Shown here: positions 34,952 through 42,805 of the stretch, piece after piece | How the letters are laid out: each line of letters begins with the position of its first letter | Position numbering within the stretch: position 1 is the stretch's first letter | Origin: Dechloromonas denitrificans | Lineage (GTDB): Bacteria; Pseudomonadota; Gammaproteobacteria; Burkholderiales; Rhodocyclaceae | Direction of reading: 5' to 3' | DNA: 64,000 nucleotides | Assembly (NCBI RefSeq): GCF_020510665.1 | Contig: NZ_CP075187.1 | Span: 3,045,001-3,109,000, forward strand | Position numbers and translations under genes: made by a program | The notes under the pieces: model-generated | Databases searched by the model: none | The model's input: only the letters and a program-made list of their open reading frames with translations | What the model was told of the DNA's origin: nothing

Positions 34952-35851
34952 GTGATTGAAACATCGACATCCTCCATCGACGAGTTCATTGACGCGTCAA
35001 AGACGCGAAAAAACCCGGTCGGCAAACAGCGGCATGTCGTCGATGCATTTCGTACCGTCGCCTGGTTCAATTTTCTGAAAAGACATTGCGGTGCGACTTC
35101 TACCTACCAAATGGACCAGCGGCTAGAGATACGCCCCGCGCATGGCAAGACAAGGGAATGCGACTACAAGAACAAATGGCGCAGCTATCGTAAAGGCCTC
35201 CATACACCAAGTCCGGATCTGGTGAACGCAATTGAAACGATCTATGCAGGCGGATACGCTGTTCTAAACCATGTGCTTTGGAAGACATTGAGGCGCGACT
35301 GCTTGATTTCGTTGCACTCTGAGTTTTGGTTTGGCGAACTTCACCCGGAGACTCAAAAGATCATTTATCAGCGCGAATCCAATCTCGGCTTTGGAAAAAC
35401 ACCCCACCGATCACTAAATCAGACTCAGCTCGCCATGCTTGAGCGTCGAGCTGGACCAGATGCATTGGCCTGTTTAGTAATACTGCTACGCCAGGCAGTA
35501 GAAAACCACGATGGCGTTTTCGCACAAACTGTTAGCAGGCGTGTATGCCGAATGTTGTTAATTTTGGGGCCAATACTCTCGGCTATAGGTATCGGAACCC
35601 CATTGGTACAGTATTTCGAGCAAGAGCTACTTCCGCTAGCAACTTTAGACGGAAGACACTACCAATACGGGGGTAGCGGCTATCAGTCAGTGGCGAGGCG
35701 CCTTAGTGTTGCAGCCAATCTCATTGAAGGGGACGAGAACCGACTATTCACCAACGAAGAGCGCATCGCTCTGCGCATTGCTCTTTTGGACGGTAGGCGG
35801 GGGGACATCCTCGATTCCCCAATCTGCTTAGCGCCCCCCCAAACTCCATAA
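34952..35851 (+). CDS. Unknown 299-residue protein beside the tns genes
   Basis: I do not recognise this protein. The N-terminal part (VVDAFRTVAWFNFLKRHCG, then a basic KNKWRSYRKGLHTPSP) looks nucleic-acid-binding; the middle has a hydrophobic helix (RMLLILGPILSAIGIGTPLV). The start is GTG 34952. It is divergent from the HTH gene upstream of tnsA, so it belongs to the transposition end of the element rather than to remote cargo. It could be an accessory or targeting factor, or the first gene of the plus-strand cargo run to the right end. Confidence 0.65.
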   Translation: MIETSTSSIDEFIDASKTRKNPVGKQRHVVDAFRTVAWFNFLKRHCGATSTYQMDQRLEIRPAHGKTRECDYKNKWRSYRKGLHTPSPDLVNAIETIYAGGYAVLNHVLWKTLRRDCLISLHSEFWFGELHPETQKIIYQRESNLGFGKTPHRSLNQTQLAMLERRAGPDALACLVILLRQAVENHDGVFAQTVSRRVCRMLLILGPILSAIGIGTPLVQYFEQELLPLATLDGRHYQYGGSGYQSVARRLSVAANLIEGDENRLFTNEERIALRIALLDGRRGDILDSPICLAPPQTP

Positions 35852-36017
35852 TTCATATTTGCCCTTGGCTATCGGGCGCCGCTTACCTGCATGACCAACA
35901 AAACCTATTGGCTATTCTGCTCAGCATTACGCATTCTGTATGATGCCGATTGCATCTCGCACAGCCAAATCAAATTTCATGGCTGTAGCCATGAAACAAC
36001 CAGAATCGGGAGAGTCC

Positions 36018-37934
36018 ATGAGGGTCAAAAACGTACGAATCCAGAATTTCCGGAGACTGGCCGATATCACAATTCCTTTAGCCAACTACTCCTGCTTTGT
36101 TGGACAAAATGGCGCTGGGAAATCGACCGTTCTTGCTGCTCTCAATATTTTTTTCAAAGAGCAATCAGGCAGCTCAACCGATGTTACAAAACTGTCTGTA
36201 GAAGATTTTTCCTGCCAAAACACTAGGCAACCGATAAAGATTACAGTGACCTTTGACTCTTTAGGAGAAGCTGCAACTCACGAACTATCGAACTACGTTC
36301 GCCAAGGGGAACTAGCGGTTACAGCAGAGGCTACGTTTGATGATGCAACAGGTATTGCGGTGGTCCGCCACTACGGTGAGCGATCCGGTATGGGAGCTTT
36401 TCGGGGCTTTTTTGAGGCAGAAAAAAGAGGAGCATCTGCTGCCGATCTAAATAGGCTCTATCAGGAATTGCAAGTAAATTATCCTGACCTGCCGAATGCC
36501 CGATCAAAAGCTGACAAAATTGAAGCTTTGCAAATATATGAAGCTGGGCACGCTGAGCTATGCGAACTTATTCCAAGCGAGGATAATTTCTATGGAATAA
36601 ATGGAGCAGGGAAGCTTTCTCCATTTATACAGTGGGTATATGTTCCCGCAGTAAAGGATGCAACCGATGAAAGCCAGGAAGCAAAAACCAGCGCTCTAGG
36701 GAAATTGCTTGCGCGAACCGTTCGCTCGCGTATTAATTTTGATCAAGAGATCGAAAATTTAAAGTCAGACACGTTAGAGCGTTATCTTGAGCTGCTGAAT
36801 CGAAATCAAGAGAGTCTCAACGAGATATCTGCTTCGCTACAACGCCGACTAGGCGAATGGGCTCATCCAGATGTTCGTTTGGCCCTTGAGTGGATGTCAG
36901 ATCTTAATAAATCCGTAGTTGTTCAACAGCCTGTCGCAGGAATTAGAACTGGCGATGCAAACTTCTTTGGAAGTCTCACCAGAATGGGGCACGGCCTCCA
37001 ACGTTCTTACTTACTTGCTTTGCTTCAGGAATTGGCAGCTTCTGATGAGGAAAATGCTCCAACTCTCTTGTTGGGAATTGAAGAGCCTGAGCTATATCAA
37101 CACCCTCCACAGGCGAGGCACTTGGCCGACGTACTAGAAACGCTTTCCTGTGAAAACAATCAGATATTAATTACCACACACTCCCCTATCTTTGTACGAG
37201 GGCAAGGGTTTGAGAACGTTAGGCTTGTTACGGCATCCGGCAATACAGCGGAAGTTAAATTCCTCACGTTCGATGCTTTATGTAGCCGGATCCGAGCGGC
37301 TACCGGGCAAGCGCCACGAAATCGAAATGCGGGGTTAATAGCAAAAATACACCAGAGTTTGCAGCCGGGCATTTCTGAAATGTTTTTTGCAAAGGTTCCG
37401 ATCTTAATTGAAGGGCTTGAAGATGTTTCGTACATAACCACTTATCTACATCTGAGTGGTCGCTGGTCTGAATTTCGGAGGCTAGGCTGTCACTTAATTC
37501 CAGTGCACGGCAAAGACAAACTAATACAACCTATCGCCATGGCTTTGGAGCTAAATACGCCATTTTTTGTCGTATTTGATGCCGATGGAAATACAACTCG
37601 GGAAGACCACAGAAGGCGTCAACAATTGGACAACCACGCCATTATTTCTTTGTTGGGTATGGAAATTGATGACTTCCCAAGCTGCATTACAGTTGAGGCC
37701 AATTGCGTTATTTGGCCTGAAAACATGGGGACCGCAGTTAAATCAGATTTCCAAGAAGATCATTACAAAACTCACGTTGAACAAGCTAGGCAGGTTTATC
37801 ACCACGAAGGGGGCCTCGAGAAGCATGATCTGTTCATCGCCGAATGGCTAACCTCCTCCTACGGAGATGGTTTTCGATCAAACACACTAGAGATGCTCTG
37901 CGACAGCATTCTCGAGTATGCACGAACTGTGTAA
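36018..37934 (+). CDS. OLD-family ATP-dependent endonuclease (AAA ATPase plus TOPRIM)
   Basis: This 638-residue protein has an SMC/ABC-type ATPase split around a middle insertion: Walker A VGQNGAGKST near residues 28-37, LLLGIEEPELYQHP as Walker B near 350 and LITTHSP. The C-terminal TOPRIM nuclease shows ILIEGLEDVSYI (Glu) and VVFDADGN (DxD), the catalytic metal sites. OLD proteins cut DNA and act in phage defence (for example GajA of Gabija or the fused form of PARIS); no UvrD-like helicase (GajB) lies alongside. ATG 36018 (MRVKNVRIQNFRRL) has GGGAGAG upstream and fits the family start. It is 68 bp before the Mrr-STAND gene on the same strand. Confidence 0.82.
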   Translation: MRVKNVRIQNFRRLADITIPLANYSCFVGQNGAGKSTVLAALNIFFKEQSGSSTDVTKLSVEDFSCQNTRQPIKITVTFDSLGEAATHELSNYVRQGELAVTAEATFDDATGIAVVRHYGERSGMGAFRGFFEAEKRGASAADLNRLYQELQVNYPDLPNARSKADKIEALQIYEAGHAELCELIPSEDNFYGINGAGKLSPFIQWVYVPAVKDATDESQEAKTSALGKLLARTVRSRINFDQEIENLKSDTLERYLELLNRNQESLNEISASLQRRLGEWAHPDVRLALEWMSDLNKSVVVQQPVAGIRTGDANFFGSLTRMGHGLQRSYLLALLQELAASDEENAPTLLLGIEEPELYQHPPQARHLADVLETLSCENNQILITTHSPIFVRGQGFENVRLVTASGNTAEVKFLTFDALCSRIRAATGQAPRNRNAGLIAKIHQSLQPGISEMFFAKVPILIEGLEDVSYITTYLHLSGRWSEFRRLGCHLIPVHGKDKLIQPIAMALELNTPFFVVFDADGNTTREDHRRRQQLDNHAIISLLGMEIDDFPSCITVEANCVIWPENMGTAVKSDFQEDHYKTHVEQARQVYHHEGGLEKHDLFIAEWLTSSYGDGFRSNTLEMLCDSILEYARTV

Positions 37935-38002
37935 CCGAGCTCTTTGAAGCAATCTGAAGCCAATGCACCAGCATCATTGATGCTTAGGAGCCGAATAACT
38001 AT

Positions 38003-40231
38003 ATGCATGATTTTAGACAATTATCTCCTCTTGATTTTGAAAACCTCGTCAGAGATCTACTTCAGGCTGAGCTTGGCATCTACATAGAAAGTTTTGGTCC
38101 AGGAGCCGATGGAGGGATAGATTTCCGTTTCGCGCACGCAGGCAATACCACGGTTATACAAGTCAAGCATTACATTGATAGCCCAAGCAGAGCGTTACTG
38201 AAAGCTGCTCGAGATGAAAATGAGAAAGTAGCACTCCTAAGACCGAGCCGTTACATTCTGGCCACTTCTACTGCCCTCACGCCAGCTCTAAAAGATAAAT
38301 TAATTTCAGCGCTCTCAAACGCTCCTTTGAAGCGCGAAGATGTATTTGGAAAAGAGGACCTGAACAATCTGCTGGAACGACACCCTTCGGTGTTAAGACA
38401 GCACTTCAAACTTTGGCTGACGCACACCGATATCCTTGAACGTATCTTACATAGCGGCATATATAACCGCACAGATGCTGAACTCGACGTAATAAAAAGC
38501 CTTGTCCCAAAATTTGTTCAGAACCGGAGCGTCGCTGAAGCTGAAGCAATTCTAGAGCAGCGAGGGGCGCTAATCATCGCTGGAGACCCTGGTGTTGGCA
38601 AAACAACTCTTGCGCGAATTCTGACCTGGCTTCACCTTGCACAGGAATGGCGTGTCTTCGTGGTGGACGACCTTACTGAGGCCATGGAAATCTGCTCAAA
38701 AGGCGAGAAGAGACTCATCTTTTTTGATGATTTTCTTGGCCAAATTAGCCTAACAAATGAAGTGATCCGAAATACAGATCAGCGGTTGCCTATTTTCCTT
38801 GAACGAGTTCGATGCAATAAGGATTTACGCTTCATCCTGACAACGAGAAGTTACCTGCTTTTACAGGCGCAGTTGCAATCTACGAAGCTATCGTCGGAAA
38901 AAATTACAGCCAGTGAGTTGATCCTCAACGTTGGATCGTACACTCGAGGCATTCGCGCCCAAATTCTCTTCAATCACATTTATTTTTCCGATCTGACCAA
39001 CGAGGAAAAGCGTTCACTACTAAGTGACGACTTCTATCTAAGAATTATCGACCACAGGAATTTCAGCCCTCGCTTGATCGAACTGCTTACTTCAGCAGAT
39101 TTCCAAGCTATTCAAGATCTACCCATCAGGGACGCTGTTATTAATGCGCTCAATAATCCAAGTGCTCTGTGGGAGAGGCCTTACCGTGCCCATCTAAGTG
39201 CAGACTCTCGTACCATCATGCTCGCGTTATTTTTCTCAGGACACTGGCCGTCTGTCGACACAATCCTGCAAGCATTTAAACGCTTCTCGCACCACATTGA
39301 TGACTCCCAGATGGTCGTAAGCTTCAGGCATGCACTTAAGCCACTTGAAGGATCGATAGTCTCTCTATCGAACAACTATATCTTCTTTAGCAATCCCGGC
39401 ATTCGAGACTTCATGAGCGCAGTCATCATCGAAGATCATTTACTTCTATCTATCGTTAAGAGCGCAGGCACCTTTGTTGAACTCGATAATGCTTGGGGGT
39501 TTTACATAAAACATTATGACGTTTGCTCAAAACAGTTTAGCGATGAAATAGTCTGGATCGATGCGGTTAAGAGACTAATGGTTTCCGGCCGAGGAGCGGC
39601 TATCGAGCATCTCCGACTCGCACTTGATATGAGCGAACACCTGGACGAAAAGTACCCGACCCTCGCTTTAGCAGAAGATGCATTTAAGAGGCTGTCCGTA
39701 GAAGGCGCGGATCCCATTGATGAGAGCGAATGCAGACGTGCACTTGAATTATTCCAAAATCACTCGCTAGACGAACAACAAGCCCTCCCCTCAAATACCG
39801 TACTTGCACAGGTCACTGCAGATATGCTTTCTGGTGCGGGGGATACACTTTCATTAGACGAGATTAAAGAAGTCGCCAGTGCAATTGAGAGATATGGAGA
39901 AGCCCCAACACTCGCCAAAAATGCAGCTTGCGACGCACTGCATGGTTTCATCGAATGCCTGGAAAATCGGCTTGATGACATTTCGTCCATTTCAGAGTTG
40001 AACTCCTTTGAGGATGAACTGGAGTTTGCGCTTTCAGCTTTCGACCTCAAAATTCCCTCGGATAGTCAGCTCGAGCTAAACAAACACCGTGACTATCTCG
40101 AAGAAAAAGAGGCTGACCGTAACGACAAAGACTACAAGCCATCAGCCCCCTTAGGCAGAGATATAGATGCTTCTGACTCCGAAGTGAGATCACTTTTTGC
40201 AATTCTCCAGACCCAACTCCTAGGCGACTGA
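38003..40231 (+). CDS. Mrr-nuclease / nSTAND3-type NTPase
   Basis: This 742-residue protein joins an Mrr-like restriction endonuclease domain (FENLVRDLL at 12-20, GADGGIDF with Asp40 and VIQVKHY with Gln53 and Lys55) to a STAND NTPase (Walker A IAGDPGVGKTTLARI near 194, Walker B RLIFFDDFLG near 240, FILTTRSYLL). A helical C terminus follows. Mrr-STAND fusions of this type are widespread in defence islands and are thought to degrade DNA on sensing an invader. It is the last gene before the right transposon end, 86 bp from the nearest TnsB site. It may be co-transcribed with the OLD nuclease. Confidence 0.82.
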   Translation: MHDFRQLSPLDFENLVRDLLQAELGIYIESFGPGADGGIDFRFAHAGNTTVIQVKHYIDSPSRALLKAARDENEKVALLRPSRYILATSTALTPALKDKLISALSNAPLKREDVFGKEDLNNLLERHPSVLRQHFKLWLTHTDILERILHSGIYNRTDAELDVIKSLVPKFVQNRSVAEAEAILEQRGALIIAGDPGVGKTTLARILTWLHLAQEWRVFVVDDLTEAMEICSKGEKRLIFFDDFLGQISLTNEVIRNTDQRLPIFLERVRCNKDLRFILTTRSYLLLQAQLQSTKLSSEKITASELILNVGSYTRGIRAQILFNHIYFSDLTNEEKRSLLSDDFYLRIIDHRNFSPRLIELLTSADFQAIQDLPIRDAVINALNNPSALWERPYRAHLSADSRTIMLALFFSGHWPSVDTILQAFKRFSHHIDDSQMVVSFRHALKPLEGSIVSLSNNYIFFSNPGIRDFMSAVIIEDHLLLSIVKSAGTFVELDNAWGFYIKHYDVCSKQFSDEIVWIDAVKRLMVSGRGAAIEHLRLALDMSEHLDEKYPTLALAEDAFKRLSVEGADPIDESECRRALELFQNHSLDEQQALPSNTVLAQVTADMLSGAGDTLSLDEIKEVASAIERYGEAPTLAKNAACDALHGFIECLENRLDDISSISELNSFEDELEFALSAFDLKIPSDSQLELNKHRDYLEEKEADRNDKDYKPSAPLGRDIDASDSEVRSLFAILQTQLLGD

Positions 40232-40317
40232 CTGCCAATCTAAGTCTACGCTTTGGACAGCCTCCAATTTGATCGAAGGCTTTTCGCTTTAGCTATTTGT
40301 CGCAAACATTAATGTCT

Positions 40318-40369
40318 TGTCTCTGACTCTATTGCACTGTCTCAGACTTTATTGGCAACGAACAGATTC
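40318..40369 (-). repeat. Right end of Tn7-like element 2: two TnsB-type sites, tip and target duplication
   Basis: TGTCTCTGACTCTATTGC (40318-40335) and TGTCTCAGACTTTATTGGC (40338-40356) are tandem repeats separated by two bases. The element ends in GAACA at 40364 and GATTC (40365-40369) repeats the left flank at 10997-11001. Read inward on the minus strand the sites are CAATAAAGTCTGAGACA, like those at the left end but in opposite orientation. Tight tandem sites are the layout of the Tn7 right end. Confidence 0.93.
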
Positions 40370-40393
40370 CCCGCGAGAAACTTTTTTCACTTG

Positions 40394-40420
40394 TTAGCAC
40401 TCATAGGCAGCGAGTGCTAA
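40394..40420 (+). promoter_or_regulatory. CIRCE operator upstream of rpoH
   Basis: TTAGCACTC (40394-40402), a 9-bp spacer and GAGTGCTAA (40412-40420) form a perfect 27-bp CIRCE element, the binding site of the heat-shock repressor HrcA. A candidate promoter overlaps it (TTAGCA at 40394, TAAAAT at 40418, 18 bp apart). AAGGAG at 40438-40443 is the rpoH ribosome site. The transposon target site ends 24 bp upstream, so this control region is intact. Confidence 0.93.
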
Positions 40421-40454
40421 AATTGAATCAGGTTTTCAAGGAGAAAATTACGCG

Positions 40455-41315
40455 ATGACCCAAGCTATGGCCCTTCCAATTCCCTCTGCGGTCGGCAACA
40501 TCGACGCCTACATTCAGGCTGCGAACCGTTATCCGATGCTTAGCGAGTCCGAGGAGACAAAGCTGGCTGAGCGTTTCCACAACGATGGCGATGTGGAAGC
40601 GGCACGTCAGCTCGTGCTCTCGCATTTACGCCTTGTCGTTTCAATTGCCCGCGGCTATCTCGGCTACGGCCTGCCGCACGCCGACCTGATCCAGGAAGGC
40701 AATATCGGCCTGATGAAGGCGGTCAAGCGCTACGACCCGGCTCGTGGCGTGCGCCTGGTGTCCTTTGCGATGCACTGGATCAAGGCTGAAATCCACGAAT
40801 ACATCCTGAAAAACTGGCGCCTGGTCAAAGTGGCCACCACCAAGGCCCAGCGCAAGCTGTTCTTCAATTTGCGCAGCCTGAAAAACAACTACGAAGGTGT
40901 CGATACGCTGTCCGGCACCCAGGCTGCCGAAGTTGCCGCGCGCTTGGGCGTCAAGCAGGAAGAAGTCGTCGAGATGGAAACGCGCCTGACCGGCCGCGAT
41001 CTCGCGCTGGAAGGCAATCCGGATGATGGTGACGAGGCTTTTGCCCCGATCGACTACTTGGCCGACTCGCGCTACGAGCCGACGCGCGTCATGGAAAACA
41101 AGGCCATCGCCCGCCTGCACGATGAAGGGCTGCACAACGCCCTGTCGGCACTCGACCCACGCAGCCGCCGGATTGTTGAAGCACGCTGGCTGAACAATGA
41201 CGAAGGCGCCACTCTGCATGACCTGGCCGCCGAGTTCTCGGTATCCGCCGAGCGTATCCGCCAGATCGAGGTCAAGGCGCTGCAAAAAATGCGCGGCGTA
41301 CTCAGCGCAAGCTGA
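40455..41315 (+). CDS. rpoH: RNA polymerase sigma factor RpoH (sigma-32)
   Basis: This 286-residue heat-shock sigma factor has region 2 (LRLVVSIARGYLGYGLPHAD, then LIQEGNIGLMKAV and FAMHWIKAEIHEYIL), the RpoH box QRKLFFNLRSLKNNY that sets it apart from other sigma factors, and region 4 (LHDLAAEFSVSAERIRQIE). It directs RNA polymerase to heat-shock promoters. The upstream CIRCE operator indicates additional repression by HrcA, coupling it to chaperonin levels. Before the two transposon insertions its left neighbour was the DedA-rhodanese gene, about 140 bp away. An IS4-family element follows within 40 bp of the stop. Confidence 0.97.
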   Translation: MTQAMALPIPSAVGNIDAYIQAANRYPMLSESEETKLAERFHNDGDVEAARQLVLSHLRLVVSIARGYLGYGLPHADLIQEGNIGLMKAVKRYDPARGVRLVSFAMHWIKAEIHEYILKNWRLVKVATTKAQRKLFFNLRSLKNNYEGVDTLSGTQAAEVAARLGVKQEEVVEMETRLTGRDLALEGNPDDGDEAFAPIDYLADSRYEPTRVMENKAIARLHDEGLHNALSALDPRSRRIVEARWLNNDEGATLHDLAAEFSVSAERIRQIEVKALQKMRGVLSAS

Positions 41316-41352
41316 GCGGTCCTTGCTTCATGCAAAAAGGGGAGCCGAGGCT

Positions 41353-42766
41353 CTAATGCCGTTCACTTAGGTGAGCGGCATTTTTCATTTTGGGGCTTGT
41401 GGACAGTTCGCCGAATGGTTAACGTGGCGAACGATGTTGTCCAGCCAGCTCTCCATTACGACAGATGTCATGCCGACGATCGGATTCGATCGTCTGGCGG
41501 CTCATTTGCCGTATGAGTGGATTGAGCAGGCGCTCAGCGCGCATGGGGTGGCGAGTGTTCGCCGCCGTCGTTTGCCGGCGGAGCAAGTGGTCTGGCTGGT
41601 GATCGCCCTGGCGTTGTTTCGTCGCCAGTCGATGGAAGAAGTACTCAGCACCCTGGATCTGGCCTTGCCCGACACCCGAATCGAGGCGGTCTGCAAGAGT
41701 GCGATCACGCAGGCGCGGGCTCGCCTTGGCCAAGCCCCGCTGCAATGGTTGTTCGAGCAAACGGCCCAAGCCTGGTGCGCACAGGAGAAGGTCGCGAATC
41801 AGTGGAAGGGACTTTCGCTATGGGCGGTCGATGGCACCACCTTTCGGGTGCCGGACAGCCCCGAGAACCGCGAATTCTTTGGTGCCCAACGCTACGCCAG
41901 CGGCAAAGTGGCCTCCTATCCTCAGGTGCGTGCCGTCAGCCTGACGGCACTGCCCACCCATCTGGTCTCGGCCATCGAGTTTGGCCAATACGGCCAGAAC
42001 GAAATGCTTTACGCCAAGGCGCTGATCGGTCGGATCGAGGACCATTCCCTGACCGTCTTCGACAAGGGCTTTGTTTCTGCGGAAATATTGTTGGGCTTGA
42101 GTGCTGCGGGCACCGAGCGGCATTACCTGATCCCCGCCAAGTCCAACACGCAATACGAAGTCCTGTCGGGAACGCCCGAGGATTGTCGGGTTCGTTTGCG
42201 TATATCTCCTCAAGCGCGCGTCAAGGTCCCTGATCTGCCCGAGGCCTGGGAGGCCCGTGCCATTCGAGTCGAGTCGGCCAATGGTCAAAGCCGGGTACTG
42301 CTGACCTCATTGTTCGATCGCCGCCGCTTCAAAGCGCAGGATCTGGCGGACTGCTATCGCCGGCGCTGGGAAATTGAAACCAGCTACCGCGAGCTCAAGC
42401 AATCGATGCTGGGCGAAGCGCTGACCTTGCGCTCGCGTTTGCCCGAAGGGGTCAATCAGGAAATCTGGGGGGCCTTAATTGCCTACAACCTGATCAGACT
42501 TGAAATCGCCAAGGCGGCCACTGAAGCGCGCGTCGCTCCGACCGATCTGAGCTTCCTGCGCGCACTGCACATCATCCAGCACGAACTGATCTGGGCGGCG
42601 GGAATGAGTCCGGGGAAACTGCCGTCCCATCTGGCGCGCCTGCGTTTGCAGTTGCAGATGGCTATCGTGGAAAAACGACGGGGGCGAAAATGCCCCCGTG
42701 TCGTCAAAGCCAGACCGGCTCGTTACGCCGTTCGTCACCTAAAAGAGCCTTAACTGAACTGCATTA
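41353..42766 (+). mobile_element. IS4-family insertion sequence between rpoH and napH
   Basis: The ends are inverted repeats: CTAATGCCGTTCACTTA at 41353-41369 and CTAATGCAGTTCAGTTA read inward from 42766 (15/17). The element is 1.4 kb and has one intact transposase gene. No perfect target duplication is seen at the flanks. A GGCC hairpin with a T run just right of it (42767-42787) may be the original rpoH terminator, now separated from the gene. Confidence 0.82.
41434..42753 (+). CDS. IS4-family transposase
   Basis: This 439-residue DDE transposase has the first Asp in LWAVDGTTFRVPDSPEN, the second in LTVFDKGFVSAE and the YREK signature of the IS4 family in RRRWEIETSYRELKQSML, which carries the catalytic Glu. 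ATG 41434 gives the usual N terminus; 21 further codons are open upstream to 41371. The gene shows no frameshift and reaches to 13 bp from the right repeat, so the IS is probably active. Confidence 0.92.
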   Translation: MLSSQLSITTDVMPTIGFDRLAAHLPYEWIEQALSAHGVASVRRRRLPAEQVVWLVIALALFRRQSMEEVLSTLDLALPDTRIEAVCKSAITQARARLGQAPLQWLFEQTAQAWCAQEKVANQWKGLSLWAVDGTTFRVPDSPENREFFGAQRYASGKVASYPQVRAVSLTALPTHLVSAIEFGQYGQNEMLYAKALIGRIEDHSLTVFDKGFVSAEILLGLSAAGTERHYLIPAKSNTQYEVLSGTPEDCRVRLRISPQARVKVPDLPEAWEARAIRVESANGQSRVLLTSLFDRRRFKAQDLADCYRRRWEIETSYRELKQSMLGEALTLRSRLPEGVNQEIWGALIAYNLIRLEIAKAATEARVAPTDLSFLRALHIIQHELIWAAGMSPGKLPSHLARLRLQLQMAIVEKRRGRKCPRVVKARPARYAVRHLKEP

Positions 42767-42805
42767 GGCCGGTTGGCCCCCTTTTTTCTTGCCTCAGCAG
42801 CCGGC

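Larger units (their letters stand above)
11002..40364. mobile_element. Tn7-like transposon, element 2 (29.4 kb, apparently complete)
   Basis: The element is bounded by 27-bp inverted repeats (11002-11028 and 40338-40364, 23/27 identical) starting TGTTC, flanked by a perfect 5-bp duplication GATTC. It encodes TnsA (33355-34263), TnsB (31193-33367), TnsC (29943-31202) and two TniQ proteins (21185-22357 and 23023-24111). The left end has three spaced TnsB-type repeats and the right end two tight tandem ones, the same asymmetry as Tn7. tnsA lies toward the right end, although about 6 kb of other genes separate them. The rest is cargo, mostly STAND NTPases, nucleases and unknown genes suited to phage defence. 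The right end faces rpoH. Confidence 0.92.

Noticed and set aside
36018..37934. Gabija (GajA) system
   Set aside because: The OLD ATPase-TOPRIM protein fits GajA loosely, but no UvrD-like GajB gene is next to it.
2426..40364. Treating the whole 38-kb island as one Tn7-like element
   Set aside because: The left end with three TnsB-type sites and the GATTC duplication sits exactly at 11002, and a second pair of tips with a different duplication (CGATT) bounds 2426-10995. Two elements explain the data better.
11002..40364. CRISPR-associated transposon
   Set aside because: The element has TniQ and TnsABC, but I found no repeat-spacer array and no cas gene; all large genes have other assignments.
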